NCBI GenBank assembly: GCA_000771265.1
Contig: JDUB01000008.1
Span: forward strand, 1-64,000
Direction: 5' to 3'
Origin: Bifidobacterium thermophilum DSM 20210
Lineage (GTDB): Bacteria > Actinomycetota > Actinomycetes > Actinomycetales > Bifidobacteriaceae
DNA length: 64,000 bases
Shown: positions 1 to 9,146 of the stretch, piece after piece
Layout of the letters: each line of letters starts with the position of its first letter
How positions within the stretch are numbered: position 1 is the first letter of the stretch
The notes under the pieces: generated by a model
What the model was told of the DNA's origin: nothing
The model's database searches: none
What the model saw: the letters and a program-made list of their open reading frames with translations, nothing else
Program-made: the position numbers and the translations under genes

Positions 1-124
1 ACCACACACCACACACCAAAACACACAGACCAACCAACCAAACACCAAAACAACACCAAAAACACGGCGCGTCGCACCCAACAACCCACCACAAACGGAC
101 ATCACAGCGTGGTATTCCTGAGGT

Positions 125-892
125 ATGAGCAAAAAGATTGCAGTATTAACCGGAGCCGGCATCTCGACATCAGCCGGCATCCCAGATTTCCGCGGGCCCG
201 ACGGCGTGTGGACCAAACACCCCGAGCAGACCAAGGTCTACGACATCGACGCGTTCCTCACCAATCAGAAGGATCGCGAATATTCGTGGCGTTGGCAGAA
301 AGAATCCCCCGTGTGGAACGCCCAGCCTGGCGCCGCACACAAGGCGCTCGTCAAACTTGAGAAGGCGGGGCTCCTGACGCTCCTGGCCACGCAGAACTTT
401 GATGCGCTGCACGAGAAGGCTGGGAATTCGCCGGATATCATCGTGAACCTACACGGCACCATCGGCACGTCCCACTGCATGAAGTGCCACGCGAAATACG
501 ACACAGCGGACATCATGGCCCGCCTTGACGAGGAACCTGATCCGCACTGCCATCGCCGTCTTAAGTACCAGGGCAACATGCCTTGCAACGGCATCATCAA
601 GACGGATGTCGTGTATTTCGGCGAGATGCTGCCGGACGGGGCGATGGAGAAATCCATGCGGCTCGTCTCGCAGGCTGACGAGTTCTGGGTGATCGGTTCG
701 ACGCTTGAGGTGTTCCCGGCGGCATCACTCGCCCCGGTCGCCGCACAGGCCGGCGTGCCCGTCACCATCATGAATATGGGCAAAACGCAGTACGACAACA
801 TCGCCACACGGCTGATTCATGAGGATATCGCCGTCGCGTTGCCGAAACTCGTGGACGAAACCATCGCCGAAGCGCAGGCGGATGAGCGGTAA
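125..892 (+). CDS. Sir2-family NAD-dependent protein deacylase
   Basis: A 255-residue sirtuin, expected to remove acyl groups from lysines using NAD+ in the cytoplasm. The NAD-binding signature GAGISTSAGIPDFRG is near residues 10-24. The catalytic His is at about residue 96 within TQNFDALHEKAG; most sirtuins have TQNID-LH here, so the Phe and Ala are mild departures. A CMKC pair and two later Cys (PHCHRR, MPCNG) form the likely zinc site. The length is normal for bacterial sirtuins. The ATG follows a GAGG very closely. It converges with ilvA across a strong hairpin. Acyl specificity (acetyl or succinyl) cannot be read from the sequence. Confidence 0.93.
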   Translation: MSKKIAVLTGAGISTSAGIPDFRGPDGVWTKHPEQTKVYDIDAFLTNQKDREYSWRWQKESPVWNAQPGAAHKALVKLEKAGLLTLLATQNFDALHEKAGNSPDIIVNLHGTIGTSHCMKCHAKYDTADIMARLDEEPDPHCHRRLKYQGNMPCNGIIKTDVVYFGEMLPDGAMEKSMRLVSQADEFWVIGSTLEVFPAASLAPVAAQAGVPVTIMNMGKTQYDNIATRLIHEDIAVALPKLVDETIAEAQADER

Positions 893-944
893 GCGCTAAA
901 ACTTGCGTTTGCGCCGGACGGAAAGTAACCACGGCAACGAACGA

Positions 945-987
945 AACGGCCCCGGAACCTTGAAATTCCAAGGATTCCGGGGCCGTT
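945..987. terminator. Bidirectional terminator hairpin between sir2 and ilvA
   Basis: Long inverted repeat: the arm 945-962 (AACGGCCCCGGAA-CCTTG) pairs with 969-987. It lies between two convergent genes, with A/T tracts only weakly developed on either side. Confidence 0.7.
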
Positions 988-1013
988 GGCATACAGAGGC
1001 AGATGGCGGACCG

Positions 1014-2279
1014 TCAGTAGATGCGCTTGGGGTCGAAACCGGCCTGCTTCAGCGCTTCGAGTACGCGGTCGATGTGGTCGGGGCCGTTCGTTTCGACGGT
1101 GACCCCGAGGGCGACTGCATTCGTGTAGTGGCCGGACGCCTTGAACTGGTCGTGGTCGAGGGCGATCACATTGGCACGCTGCTCGGCCAGCACTTGGGCG
1201 ACCTTGAGCAGCTGCCCCGGCAGATCTGGCAGCTCGACCTCGAAGTTCATGATGCGGCCGCGGGCAATCATGCCCTTCTGAATGACCGCTCCGATGGTGA
1301 CCGTATCGATGTTGCCGCCCGACATGATCGGGACGACGACATGCGGACCGGGAGCGGACGCGAACTTGCGCGAACGCAGGTTCAGATGTTCCAATGCGGC
1401 GAGCGACACCGCGCCTGCGGCTTCGACGACGAGCTTGTGCTTCTCGAGCATCAGCAGGATCATCTCGTTGATATCACGTTCGGACACGGTGATTAGGTCG
1501 TCCAGGAATTCGTTGAGCAGTGCGAAAGTCAGGTCGCCCGGGCGCTTGACGGCCACGCCTTCCGCCGAGGTGACCACCTTGTCGGCGGGAACCACGCGGC
1601 CGGCGGCGAACGAATTCTTGAACGCCGGAGAACCCTCAGGAATCGCACCAATCACACGGACTTCGGGCTTGAATGTCTTGACGGCGAGCGCCACGCCAGC
1701 GCCCAGGCCGCCGCCGCCGAGCGGCACGACGATATCGGTGACATTCGGGACATCTTCGAGGATTTCCATGGCGATGGTGCCTTGACCGCAGATGACCTCG
1801 TAATCGTCGAACGGCGGCACGTAGATCATGCCTTGCTCATCGCTCAGTTTCTGGGCGTACGCGGCAGCTTCGTCGAACACATCACCATGCAGGACGACGT
1901 CAGCACCATAGGCTTTCGTGGCATCGACCTTGAGCGGAGGGGTGATGGTGGGCATGCAGATGGTTGCTTTCGCGCCACGTTCGCGAGCGGCGTAGGCGAC
2001 ACCCTGCGCATGATTGCCGGCGGACGCGGTGACGATACCGCGCGCCAGCTGGTCCTCAGACAGGGAAGCGATCTTGTTGTAGGCGCCGCGAATCTTGAAG
2101 GACCCGGTGACCTGCAGGTTCTCCGGCTTGAGGAGAATCTGATGGCCGGTCATGTCGGACAGCACCGGGGAGGGAATAATCTCCGTGTGCCTAGCCGTGC
2201 CTTTGAGCCGCTGGGCGGCCTGCTTCAATTCAGCGGCATGATCGCGCTGCAATGCTTTGAGAACCTCGTTTTGTTCCAT
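1014..2279 (-). CDS. ilvA: Threonine ammonia-lyase (threonine deaminase)
   Basis: A 421-residue PLP enzyme converting threonine to 2-oxobutanoate and ammonia, the first step of isoleucine synthesis. The PLP lysine is K62 in TGSFKIRGAYN, the Ser/Thr dehydratase signature. A glycine-rich phosphate-binding loop (GGGGLGAG) lies near residue 190. A single ACT-like regulatory domain follows residue 340, with the conserved DHDQF stretch. An in-frame extension upstream to 2345 is possible, but the ATG at 2279 sits exactly 7 nt after a TACAAT box, so a leaderless start is preferred. No isoleucine biosynthesis neighbours are present. Confidence 0.95.
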   Translation of the reverse strand: MEQNEVLKALQRDHAAELKQAAQRLKGTARHTEIIPSPVLSDMTGHQILLKPENLQVTGSFKIRGAYNKIASLSEDQLARGIVTASAGNHAQGVAYAARERGAKATICMPTITPPLKVDATKAYGADVVLHGDVFDEAAAYAQKLSDEQGMIYVPPFDDYEVICGQGTIAMEILEDVPNVTDIVVPLGGGGLGAGVALAVKTFKPEVRVIGAIPEGSPAFKNSFAAGRVVPADKVVTSAEGVAVKRPGDLTFALLNEFLDDLITVSERDINEMILLMLEKHKLVVEAAGAVSLAALEHLNLRSRKFASAPGPHVVVPIMSGGNIDTVTIGAVIQKGMIARGRIMNFEVELPDLPGQLLKVAQVLAEQRANVIALDHDQFKASGHYTNAVALGVTVETNGPDHIDRVLEALKQAGFDPKRIY

Positions 2280-2286
2280 GATCGTT

Positions 2287-2292
2287 ATTGTA
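2287..2292 (-). promoter_or_regulatory. -10 box of leaderless ilvA
   Basis: TACAAT on the minus strand, followed by 7 nt and then the ilvA ATG, so transcription should begin at or next to the start codon. No Shine-Dalgarno sequence is seen. No convincing -35 box at 17 bp. Confidence 0.5.
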
Positions 2293-2350
2293 AGACCGTC
2301 AAGGCACAAGCATGTCACAGTGTCTCGCACCTTGAGGCAACTCACCAGCT

Positions 2351-2386
2351 GTCGTGCGGGAGCTTATCCGGCATCACCCGCACGAC
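2351..2386 (-). terminator. Terminator hairpin downstream of the alpha-glucosidase gene
   Basis: Perfect 10-bp arms GTCGTGCGGG (2351-2360) and CCCGCACGAC (2377-2386), 28 bp after the alpha-glucosidase stop on the minus strand and upstream of ilvA. No T tract is evident. Confidence 0.5.
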
Positions 2387-2414
2387 GACGAACTATCATC
2401 AAGTCTGTGTTCAG

Positions 2415-4238
2415 CTAGAGCCGGACCGTCACCGCCTCCCACGGGGACAGCGTGCGTGCAGCCAACGAATCGGCGGAATGCTGCGGATCATACGAGGTCA
2501 GCATGATGTCGGGCGTTTCGCCGACGGCGGTGAGCGCAGCTTCGGTTTCCCCCGGAATGCGCGCTTCCTTTCCGGACAGGTTGACTGCGATGAGGAGCCG
2601 CTCATCGTCCAGCGTTCGCGTGAACGCGTACACCTGCGGGTCGGATTCGTCGAGCAGATGCCAGTCGCCGGCGGATACGACCGGGTCGTCGTGCCGCAGC
2701 GCAATCAGCTGCTTGAAGAAGGAGAACACCGAATCCGGGTCATCCTGCTGGGCTTGCGCGTTGACCGTCGTATGGTTCGGATTGACGCTGATCCACGGTT
2801 CCTTGGGGGCATCGGCGGCGGTGAAGCCAGCGTAGGTCGAATCGTCCCATTGCATCGGGGTGCGGGCGTTGTCACGGCTGCGCTTGGCGAGCGCGTCCAT
2901 CATCGATTCGGCGGACTGGATATGCGCCTGCTCGACACGCTGGTGGAACATGTTCAGGGATTCAAGGTCGCGATACTGGTCGAGCCGGGTGAAATGCGCG
3001 TTCGTCATGCCAAGCTCCTCACCCTCGTAAATGTAGGGCGTGCCACGATGCATGTGCAGCAGCATCGCCAGCGCCTTGGCGGAATGGACGCGGTTCTCCT
3101 CCGTAGAGTCATCGCCCCAGCGGGACACGACGCGCGGCTGGTCGTGGTTGTCGAAGAACAGGCTCACCCAGCCCTTCTTCGCGACCGCATCCTGCTGGGC
3201 GGCAAGCGTACGCTTCAGCTTCGGCAGATCAAGCGGGGTCGGATTCCACTTCGTGCCGTTCTCGCAATCAACATCAACATGCTCGAACATGAACAGCATG
3301 TCCAGTTCGCGTGCGGCGGGGTCCGTGATCTGCTCATTGCGCTGCGGGGCGACGCCTGGCGCCTCACCAACCGTGAGATAGCCTTCGCGGCCGTCGAACA
3401 CTTCGCGGTGCATCTCCTTGAGGAACTCGTCAAGCCGCGGGCCGTCGGAGCAGAACGGGAACGGGGACGAGTAGCCGTCAGGGCCGGCGGGATAATCCTC
3501 GATTTGGCTGCCAGGTTCGCCCGGAAGCTTGCCGTTGGGGTCGACGCGCTTGGAAATCTGCGTGATGACGTCCATGCGGAAACCGTCGATACCACGGTCG
3601 AGCCACCAGTTCATCATCTGGTAGACCGCCTGACGCACCTGCGGGTTCTCCCAGTTGAGGTCAGGCTGCTTCGGGGAATACTGGTGGAAGAAATACTCGC
3701 CGCGCTTGGGGTCATACTGCCATGCGGAACCGCCGAAATACGAGCCCCAACGGTTCGGTTCGGCACCCGGCGTGCCCGGCTCATGGCCGGGACGGGCGGG
3801 ACGCCACCAATACCAGTCGGCGTGCGGGTCGTTCTTGTCGCGGCTCGCTTGGAACCACGCGTGCTCGTCGGAAGTATGGTTGACGACCAGATCCATCACG
3901 ATTTTCAGACCGCGCTTATGCGCTTGGGCAAGCAGTTCATCCATATCGTCAAGCGTGCCGAACATCGGATCTATGCTCTGGTAATCCGCGATATCGTAGC
4001 CGTTGTCATCCTGCGGGGACTTGTAGACCGGGCTCAGCCACAGCACATCAACGCCCAGGTCGGCGAGATAATCCAAGCGGCGGGTGATGCCCTTGATATC
4101 GCCGAGGCCATCGCCATCGGTGTCTTGGAAGCTACGCGGGTAAATCTGGTACACCACGGCGTTCGCCCACCACGGGCTGGTGGACGCCCCATTCGTGCGG
4201 ACACCGGCGGGAAGGGCCGGACGATTGAAATTGGTCAT
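2415..4238 (-). CDS. GH13 alpha-glucosidase (oligo-1,6-glucosidase type)
   Basis: A 607-residue cytoplasmic GH13 enzyme hydrolysing alpha-linked gluco-oligosaccharides. The (beta/alpha)8 barrel signatures occur in order: DGDGLGDIKG and VLWLSPVYKSP near the N-terminus, DLVVNHTSDEH (region I), GFRMDVI with nucleophile D223 (region II), LTVGEAPG with acid/base E292 (region III) and FFDNHDQPR (region IV). The QPR after NHD and the overall length fit the oligo-1,6-glucosidase/alpha-glucosidase subfamilies. No signal peptide. The start at 4238 is chosen because AAGGAG precedes it; 18 extra codons are open upstream. It is probably its own transcript and could serve sugars brought in by the nearby importer. 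Exact linkage preference is uncertain. Confidence 0.93.
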   Translation of the reverse strand: MTNFNRPALPAGVRTNGASTSPWWANAVVYQIYPRSFQDTDGDGLGDIKGITRRLDYLADLGVDVLWLSPVYKSPQDDNGYDIADYQSIDPMFGTLDDMDELLAQAHKRGLKIVMDLVVNHTSDEHAWFQASRDKNDPHADWYWWRPARPGHEPGTPGAEPNRWGSYFGGSAWQYDPKRGEYFFHQYSPKQPDLNWENPQVRQAVYQMMNWWLDRGIDGFRMDVITQISKRVDPNGKLPGEPGSQIEDYPAGPDGYSSPFPFCSDGPRLDEFLKEMHREVFDGREGYLTVGEAPGVAPQRNEQITDPAARELDMLFMFEHVDVDCENGTKWNPTPLDLPKLKRTLAAQQDAVAKKGWVSLFFDNHDQPRVVSRWGDDSTEENRVHSAKALAMLLHMHRGTPYIYEGEELGMTNAHFTRLDQYRDLESLNMFHQRVEQAHIQSAESMMDALAKRSRDNARTPMQWDDSTYAGFTAADAPKEPWISVNPNHTTVNAQAQQDDPDSVFSFFKQLIALRHDDPVVSAGDWHLLDESDPQVYAFTRTLDDERLLIAVNLSGKEARIPGETEAALTAVGETPDIMLTSYDPQHSADSLAARTLSPWEAVTVRL

Positions 4239-4275
4239 GGCAAGCTCCTTTGCTGTCTGGTGTTTTATTGCTGGG

Positions 4276-4295
4276 ATTATCGTACGATGCATACG
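4276..4295 (-). promoter_or_regulatory. Possible promoter/operator of the alpha-glucosidase gene
   Basis: The minus strand reads GATAAT (4276-4281), a plausible -10 box about 40 nt before the start codon. It overlaps an imperfect palindrome CGTA-N7-TACG (4281-4295) of the kind used by LacI-type regulators. This is inference from shape only. Confidence 0.3.
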
Positions 4296-4489
4296 TTTTC
4301 ATTCCTATTGCTGGCGTGCCGGGTGCGCGGGGAAAGATATTCGGGCGGGGTCGCAGGCGGAATCACGCGGTTGTGCGACTGGTCGGTTACACGGCGGACA
4401 GATACCAGCAGGCTGATACCGGCGAACGAGGCGGCGGAGGTCAAACCGCCCTCGTCCGCCTACACATATCCGCCCGCGCTCAGAGCAGG

Positions 4490-6310
4490 CTACCGCCGAG
4501 GATGATTGCTGATGCCGCAACACGTGGGGTCCGGGGGCCGATCAACATCAACCAGCAGCGCCTGACCGTACGAGAGATCGAACCGGGCATGATCACCCTG
4601 TTGCAGATGAACCACCGAGTCGCTATCCGGCCCGGATACCTTCATGGGCACGTCCGCCGTCAAATCCACATGTTGCATCTGCCGCTGCCTCAGCCCGACG
4701 AACAGCATGCGTTCGCAACCGCCGAAACTTGCGCGGATGCCCAAGGGAACGTCAGACGACCGGGGGTCATTCAACAACGATTCCTCAACAAGTACGCCAG
4801 GAGCATCAGGATGGGGCACATGACCATCATCCCCAAGGACCTCGCGGAGGACAGACACGTCGGTATGTCCCAAGGCGTCCGAACAGTACACAGGACCACC
4901 GCTGAATACGCGCGACAACACGCTCGCCCTTGCATAAGGATGTTCGCTCCAGAACATATCCCAGTCCGGATAGACCAACTCACCAAGCAACAGTGAGCAA
5001 TAGGCGTTCTGAATCAGATGTTCGTCCAGGGATTTCGGCTCCCGCGGGAGGAAATCATCACTTGTGCGGGCGACTTGCGCACGATCGCTGTGCCAGAAAT
5101 TCTCCGGCGTCATGGCCATGCAGTTGATCAGCGCGGCATTCATCCGATCCGCCGCATCCTCAAGTCCAAGATGACGGCCGACCGTAGACTCACCGAAGCT
5201 TTCAGCCCCCATGGTCATCACGGATATCGAACCTTGGGAATCGACTTTCAGCACGTCGATGCCTTGCTCGCTCATCTTCGATTCCCAAGCGTTCCAGAAC
5301 TGCGCAGCTTGATCATGAGTCGGCCCCGGCACCAGCGCCCCGGACGGGCAACGTGTCAAGCAGTCGCCGAAAGCGTCGGCGACTGGTCCGTCAGGATCAA
5401 TACCGTTCCAATAGCCTTGGAACGCCTGCCATACGCCGACATGCTGGACGCCAAACCGTTGTTTCAGCACGTCGACTGTATGCCCCAGCCCTTGCGGGAA
5501 ACGCTCGGGATCGGCATCGAAGGAACGCAATTTCTGTTGAGACCTGTCGACATCCGACCAACCGTCATCGATCAGCACCCAGGAGATGTGCACTCCCAAA
5601 TCGTGGAATTCCTGCATCTTCTCGATGATCTGGCGCTCATTGACATCCTGCCCCAGCGAATCCCAAGTGCACCAGCCCAAGCCGGACAGGTTGTCCGGAA
5701 AAGATTTCCTCCTGCGAGTGCTGATGCCCGTACGCCCGGCTGCCGCAGATACACACGCCTGGACGGCACGGTACGGAGTTTCCGCCGATGCCATGAACCC
5801 CAACGTCGCTTCGATGCGGGTCATTCCCATACGGTTCGAAGAGACCACGAATGTGATGCCTTGCTCGTCTCCTCTGATGTCAGTACGGGCATTGGCATCA
5901 CACACCGCCAGCACCGCGCTCCATCGCACACTATCGTCACGGCCTTTCCACCGCCAGAGCAGCAACTGGGTGCCGAACGGAATTTGCGTGGGCGCAGAAC
6001 ACCATGCCGGTCGCATCCACCACTCCTTGTGCTGGTACAGCGCCAGAATCTGGCCGTCAGCAACGCCCACCCTGCAACTGACCCGCACCGCATCGCAGGG
6101 CGCGAATGAATCACAGGCGATGAATTGTTGCTCACGCTTCGCAGGTCCGGTCTCAGTGCAGATCGACAGACTCCAGACAGCATCGTCCCCACGGACAGGC
6201 TCGATATTCACCGCCGTTGCCGGAACGGCGCATTCCTTGCACTCATGCGTGTCTTCTTTCAGAATGCTGGATTGAACACGCACAACATCAATCGGGCATA
6301 CGTTGTTCAT
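4490..6310 (-). CDS. Raffinose-synthase/Sip1-like GH36 alpha-galactosidase
   Basis: A 606-residue protein of the raffinose-synthase-like branch of GH36. WCTWDSLGQDV and VLIDDGWSD mark the early barrel strands. The nucleophile is D357 in LKVDSQGS, matching the KVD-Q signature of the branch, and the second acid is expected within RTSDDFLP (D418/D419). LGELVYPDWDMFWSEHPYA near residue 450 is a hallmark of plant and bacterial Sip1-like proteins. No signal peptide; cytoplasmic. AAGGAG precedes the ATG at 6310. It is divergent from a LacI remnant that may once have controlled it. It may hydrolyse or transfer alpha-galactosyl groups; sequence cannot separate the two. Confidence 0.85.
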   Translation of the reverse strand: MNNVCPIDVVRVQSSILKEDTHECKECAVPATAVNIEPVRGDDAVWSLSICTETGPAKREQQFIACDSFAPCDAVRVSCRVGVADGQILALYQHKEWWMRPAWCSAPTQIPFGTQLLLWRWKGRDDSVRWSAVLAVCDANARTDIRGDEQGITFVVSSNRMGMTRIEATLGFMASAETPYRAVQACVSAAAGRTGISTRRRKSFPDNLSGLGWCTWDSLGQDVNERQIIEKMQEFHDLGVHISWVLIDDGWSDVDRSQQKLRSFDADPERFPQGLGHTVDVLKQRFGVQHVGVWQAFQGYWNGIDPDGPVADAFGDCLTRCPSGALVPGPTHDQAAQFWNAWESKMSEQGIDVLKVDSQGSISVMTMGAESFGESTVGRHLGLEDAADRMNAALINCMAMTPENFWHSDRAQVARTSDDFLPREPKSLDEHLIQNAYCSLLLGELVYPDWDMFWSEHPYARASVLSRVFSGGPVYCSDALGHTDVSVLREVLGDDGHVPHPDAPGVLVEESLLNDPRSSDVPLGIRASFGGCERMLFVGLRQRQMQHVDLTADVPMKVSGPDSDSVVHLQQGDHARFDLSYGQALLVDVDRPPDPTCCGISNHPRR

Positions 6311-6398
6311 CGGTTCTCCTTGCTACGAGATGCCAAGGTTCCACGGAAATACCAGACCGCGGTTTCAGGCGGAACCTGATTATTCGCACAATCCGTTA

Positions 6399-6851
6399 TT
6401 TCCGGGCGCGAATTCAGCCGACGAGCGTGTGGGTGCATATCTCGACACCACCAAGCAGATGGGCCTGCAAAACTGCGGCATGTACCACATCAGCCTAGAC
6501 GACCCACGATCCGTTCAGCAAGCCATAGCCACCATGCTTTCGCTCCCCGACAGGCCCACCGCGATATGCGCTTGGTTAGATTATTACGCACTGGCGGTCA
6601 TCCACGAACTCCAGCGAAGCGGCATTCGAGTTCCAGAAGACATGTCAGTTGCGGGGCACGATGGGTCCGATGTGGCGACTGGCTTCGGAATAACCACCAT
6701 GGCGCAACCCGCCCGCGAAATCGGGCGGATGACGGCCAAAACAACGCTTGCGCTCATCAATCAGGAACCCCTACCAGAAAAGCGCATCACCGTGCAGACC
6801 ACGTTGGAACCCGGCAGCACCACCGCCGCAATCACGCAGGACAACAACTAG
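6399..6851 (+). pseudogene. LacI-family regulator remnant (C-terminal effector domain only)
   Basis: About 150 codons match the C-terminal half of LacI-type sugar-binding domains: ADERVGAYLDTTKQMGL, then DRPTAICAWLDYYALAVI, IRVPEDMSVAGHDG and a typical LEPGSTT near the end. The helix-turn-helix and first half of the effector domain are absent; sequence upstream (6311-6398) shows no LacI-like coding. Usual members have about 340 residues, so more than half is gone. It faces away from the GH36 gene at 4.5-6.3 kb, the normal place for its local repressor. An open frame extends to 6303 but no convincing start or ribosome site is seen. Confidence 0.75.
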
Positions 6852-7059
6852 CTCGGCACAACGGGCGCAGGATGTGAGAGGCGAAAAGCGGAGACGGGAG
6901 GCGGGAGATACCCCAGTGTCGTGCGACTGGGTGGTTGCATCGGGCGAGGAAAAACAGACCGAGGGGCCTGTGAATGTGCATCACAGGTCCCTCGGCGGGA
7001 GAGAACAGATGGATGGAAGTGGATGGGGAGAGTAGGAAGGCGGTGGGCTTTCCTTACCC

Positions 7060-7310
7060 CACTGGGCTTTCCTTTACTTCACGGGATCCGGCAATTATTG
7101 ACGGCCTACGGCCGGCGGGATTTTTACCGGGGCGGGGACTATCCCCCGCCCCGGCGCCGTGAACGGAAAGCCCACTGGGCTTTCCTTTACTTCACGGGTC
7201 CTGCAATTTTGGACGGCCTACGGCCGACCACATTTTTTCCGGGCGGGGGGCGTACCCCGCCCGGCGCCGTGAACGGAAAGCCCACTGGGCTTTCCTTTAC
7301 TTCACGGCGC
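7060..7310. repeat. Triplicated hairpin unit containing the 3' end of the permease gene
   Basis: The stretch CACTGGGCTTTCCTTTACTT and its CACGG tail occurs at 7060, 7173 and 7283 (periods 113 and 110 bp). The last copy carries the genuine stop codon and final codons of the permease. Between copies lie further palindromes: GACGGCCTACGGCCG and, at 7127-7153, a GC-rich stem CCGGGGCGGGG/CCCCGCCCCGG. GGAAAGCCCA/TGGGCTTTCC pairs at each of the two complete units. The array probably arose by duplication of the transcription terminator. Confidence 0.8.
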
Positions 7311-8130
7311 CCCTCATCACACCGCTGACAACCCAGCGCTGGGCGAAGACGTAGACGATCAGAATCGGGGCCATCGCCATCAGGTAGCTGGAGAACGCCA
7401 TCGGGTAGTTGGTCGCGAACTGCGAGCTGAACACGTACTGGGCGAGCGGAATTGTCTGGTTGGACTGGTCCGTCAGCACAATCAGCGGCAGCAGGAAGTC
7501 ATTCCAAGCCCACAGCGCGGTCAGGATGCCAATCGTCGCGTTGATCGGGCTCATCAGCGGGAAGATAATCTTCCAGAAAATCTTCCACGTGCTCGCGCCG
7601 TCCACACGCGCCGCCTCTTCAAGCGACGGCGGAATCGAGCGGATGAAACCGGTAGCAATGAACAGGTTCGTGCCCAGGCCAAGCGTCATGTACAGCAGAA
7701 TCAGACCGAACTGGTTGTCCAGATGCCAGGCGCCCATCTGCTTGGCGATCGGCAGCATCACCACCGGGAACGGCACGAACATCGCGGCGATGAAGAAGTA
7801 GTACAGGAAGCGGAAGAAGCGCTTATCCATGTTGCGGGCGACGGCGTACGCCACGAAGGTGTTCGTCAGCAGCGTGAGCACCACCGCGGCCACCGTGATG
7901 ATCGCGGAATTCAGCGCTGCCCGCGGATAATCGACCTTCGCCGAAGCATCTGCGAAATTATGCCACTGCCAGGATGTCGGCAGGCTGAAGGTGCCCGCCT
8001 CGGCCGGTGTCTTCAACGCCGTGACGATGGTGAAATACAGCGGGACCAGCACGGTCAGCGACAGCACCACGGTCAGTGCGGTCAGCCACCAATTAATCCG
8101 ATGATCCTTGTGGAATGTCTTGTCTTTCAT
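7297..8130 (-). CDS. Sugar ABC transporter permease (MalG type)
   Basis: A 277-residue inner-membrane permease of a carbohydrate importer. Six membrane segments are visible, beginning with the stretch around residues 13-35. The EAA loop that docks the ATPase reads EEAARVDGASTWKIFWKIIFPL near residues 167-188. It lies 44 bp downstream of the MalF-type gene and ends inside the repeated hairpin unit. The substrate is unknown; neighbouring GH36 and GH13 genes suggest an alpha-galactoside or alpha-glucoside. No ATPase gene is in this operon. Confidence 0.93.
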   Translation of the reverse strand: MKDKTFHKDHRINWWLTALTVVLSLTVLVPLYFTIVTALKTPAEAGTFSLPTSWQWHNFADASAKVDYPRAALNSAIITVAAVVLTLLTNTFVAYAVARNMDKRFFRFLYYFFIAAMFVPFPVVMLPIAKQMGAWHLDNQFGLILLYMTLGLGTNLFIATGFIRSIPPSLEEAARVDGASTWKIFWKIIFPLMSPINATIGILTALWAWNDFLLPLIVLTDQSNQTIPLAQYVFSSQFATNYPMAFSSYLMAMAPILIVYVFAQRWVVSGVMRGAVK

Positions 8131-8174
8131 GATGTTCCTTTCCCCTCTGTCAGTCGGGCTTCAGCGCACGGCTG

Positions 8175-9113
8175 TCAGATCTGCTCCTTGCTTCTCGAGA
8201 ATCCGAGCTGGATGAACGCGACAATCGCGAGGACGATGAAGAAGATCACCGCATTGGCTGTCTGATAGGCGTATTCACCGCCGGTCAGGCCACCCTTCCA
8301 GATGAGGTAGGTCACGGTTTCGGTGGAGGAATTCGGGCCGCCTTCCGTCAACGCGACCACCTGGTCGAAGGTGCCCAGCGCGTTCTTGAGCGACAGCACG
8401 AGATTGATGGTCACGAACGGTCCAATCAGCGGGAAGGTAATCTTCCAGAACTTCTGCCACGCATTCACGCCATCAATCGACGCGGCCTCGTAGATTTCGT
8501 CGTCAATGGTCTGCAAACCGGCGATGTACAGCAGCGTGGAGTAGGCGACGCCCTGCCACACGGCGAGGAACACCACAGGGACCCATGCGTACTGTTCGCT
8601 GGTCAGCATCGATTCGGACAGCCAGCCGATACCCAGCGCCTTGCCAAGCGCGGGAAGCGGCGTCATGAAGATGTACTTGAACACGTAGCCGATGACCAGC
8701 GTGCCCAGAATGTACGGGATGAAGAAGATCGCGCGGAATCCGTTCTTGAACGCGATCTTGCTGTTCAGCAGCACCGCCAGGAACATCGAGATCAGGTTGA
8801 TCAGCACCGTGATGATGATGGCGATGAAGAAGGTGAACAGGTAGGCGTGGCCGACGCGGTCATCGCTGAACAACGCCTGGTAGTTGCGCAGGCCGACCCA
8901 TTTGAAGTTGCCGTAGCCTTGTGAGTTCGTGAACGAGTAGCCGATGCCGCGAATGAACGGGACATACAGGAACACCGCGAAGATAATCGCCGCGGGGACG
9001 GTCATCCAGTAGTAGGCGCGGTCGACCTTGCGCTTGGAGAACGCGGTCTTGCGCTTCTTTGCCGGCTTGTCCGACGCCGCCGGCTGCTTCGACGATACGA
9101 CTGTTGCAGACAT
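8175..9113 (-). CDS. Sugar ABC transporter permease (MalF type)
   Basis: A 312-residue partner permease. A positively charged N-terminus (KPAKKRKTAFSKRK) precedes the first membrane span at about residues 36-56; about six spans follow. The EAA motif EIYEAASIDGVNAWQKFWK is near residues 208-226. It is 33 bp downstream of the binding-protein gene and 44 bp upstream of the MalG-type gene, giving the usual binding protein-permease-permease operon order. A GGAGAAAGGAAAT stretch precedes the ATG. Confidence 0.93.
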   Translation of the reverse strand: MSATVVSSKQPAASDKPAKKRKTAFSKRKVDRAYYWMTVPAAIIFAVFLYVPFIRGIGYSFTNSQGYGNFKWVGLRNYQALFSDDRVGHAYLFTFFIAIIITVLINLISMFLAVLLNSKIAFKNGFRAIFFIPYILGTLVIGYVFKYIFMTPLPALGKALGIGWLSESMLTSEQYAWVPVVFLAVWQGVAYSTLLYIAGLQTIDDEIYEAASIDGVNAWQKFWKITFPLIGPFVTINLVLSLKNALGTFDQVVALTEGGPNSSTETVTYLIWKGGLTGGEYAYQTANAVIFFIVLAIVAFIQLGFSRSKEQI

Positions 9114-9146
9114 GCTATTTCCTTTCTCCGTGTCCGATTACTCGAC

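Noticed and set aside
1782-4505. Plus-strand 907-codon frame
   Set aside because: It is antisense to ilvA and the alpha-glucosidase, whose catalytic motifs are intact; a product of high-GC third positions.
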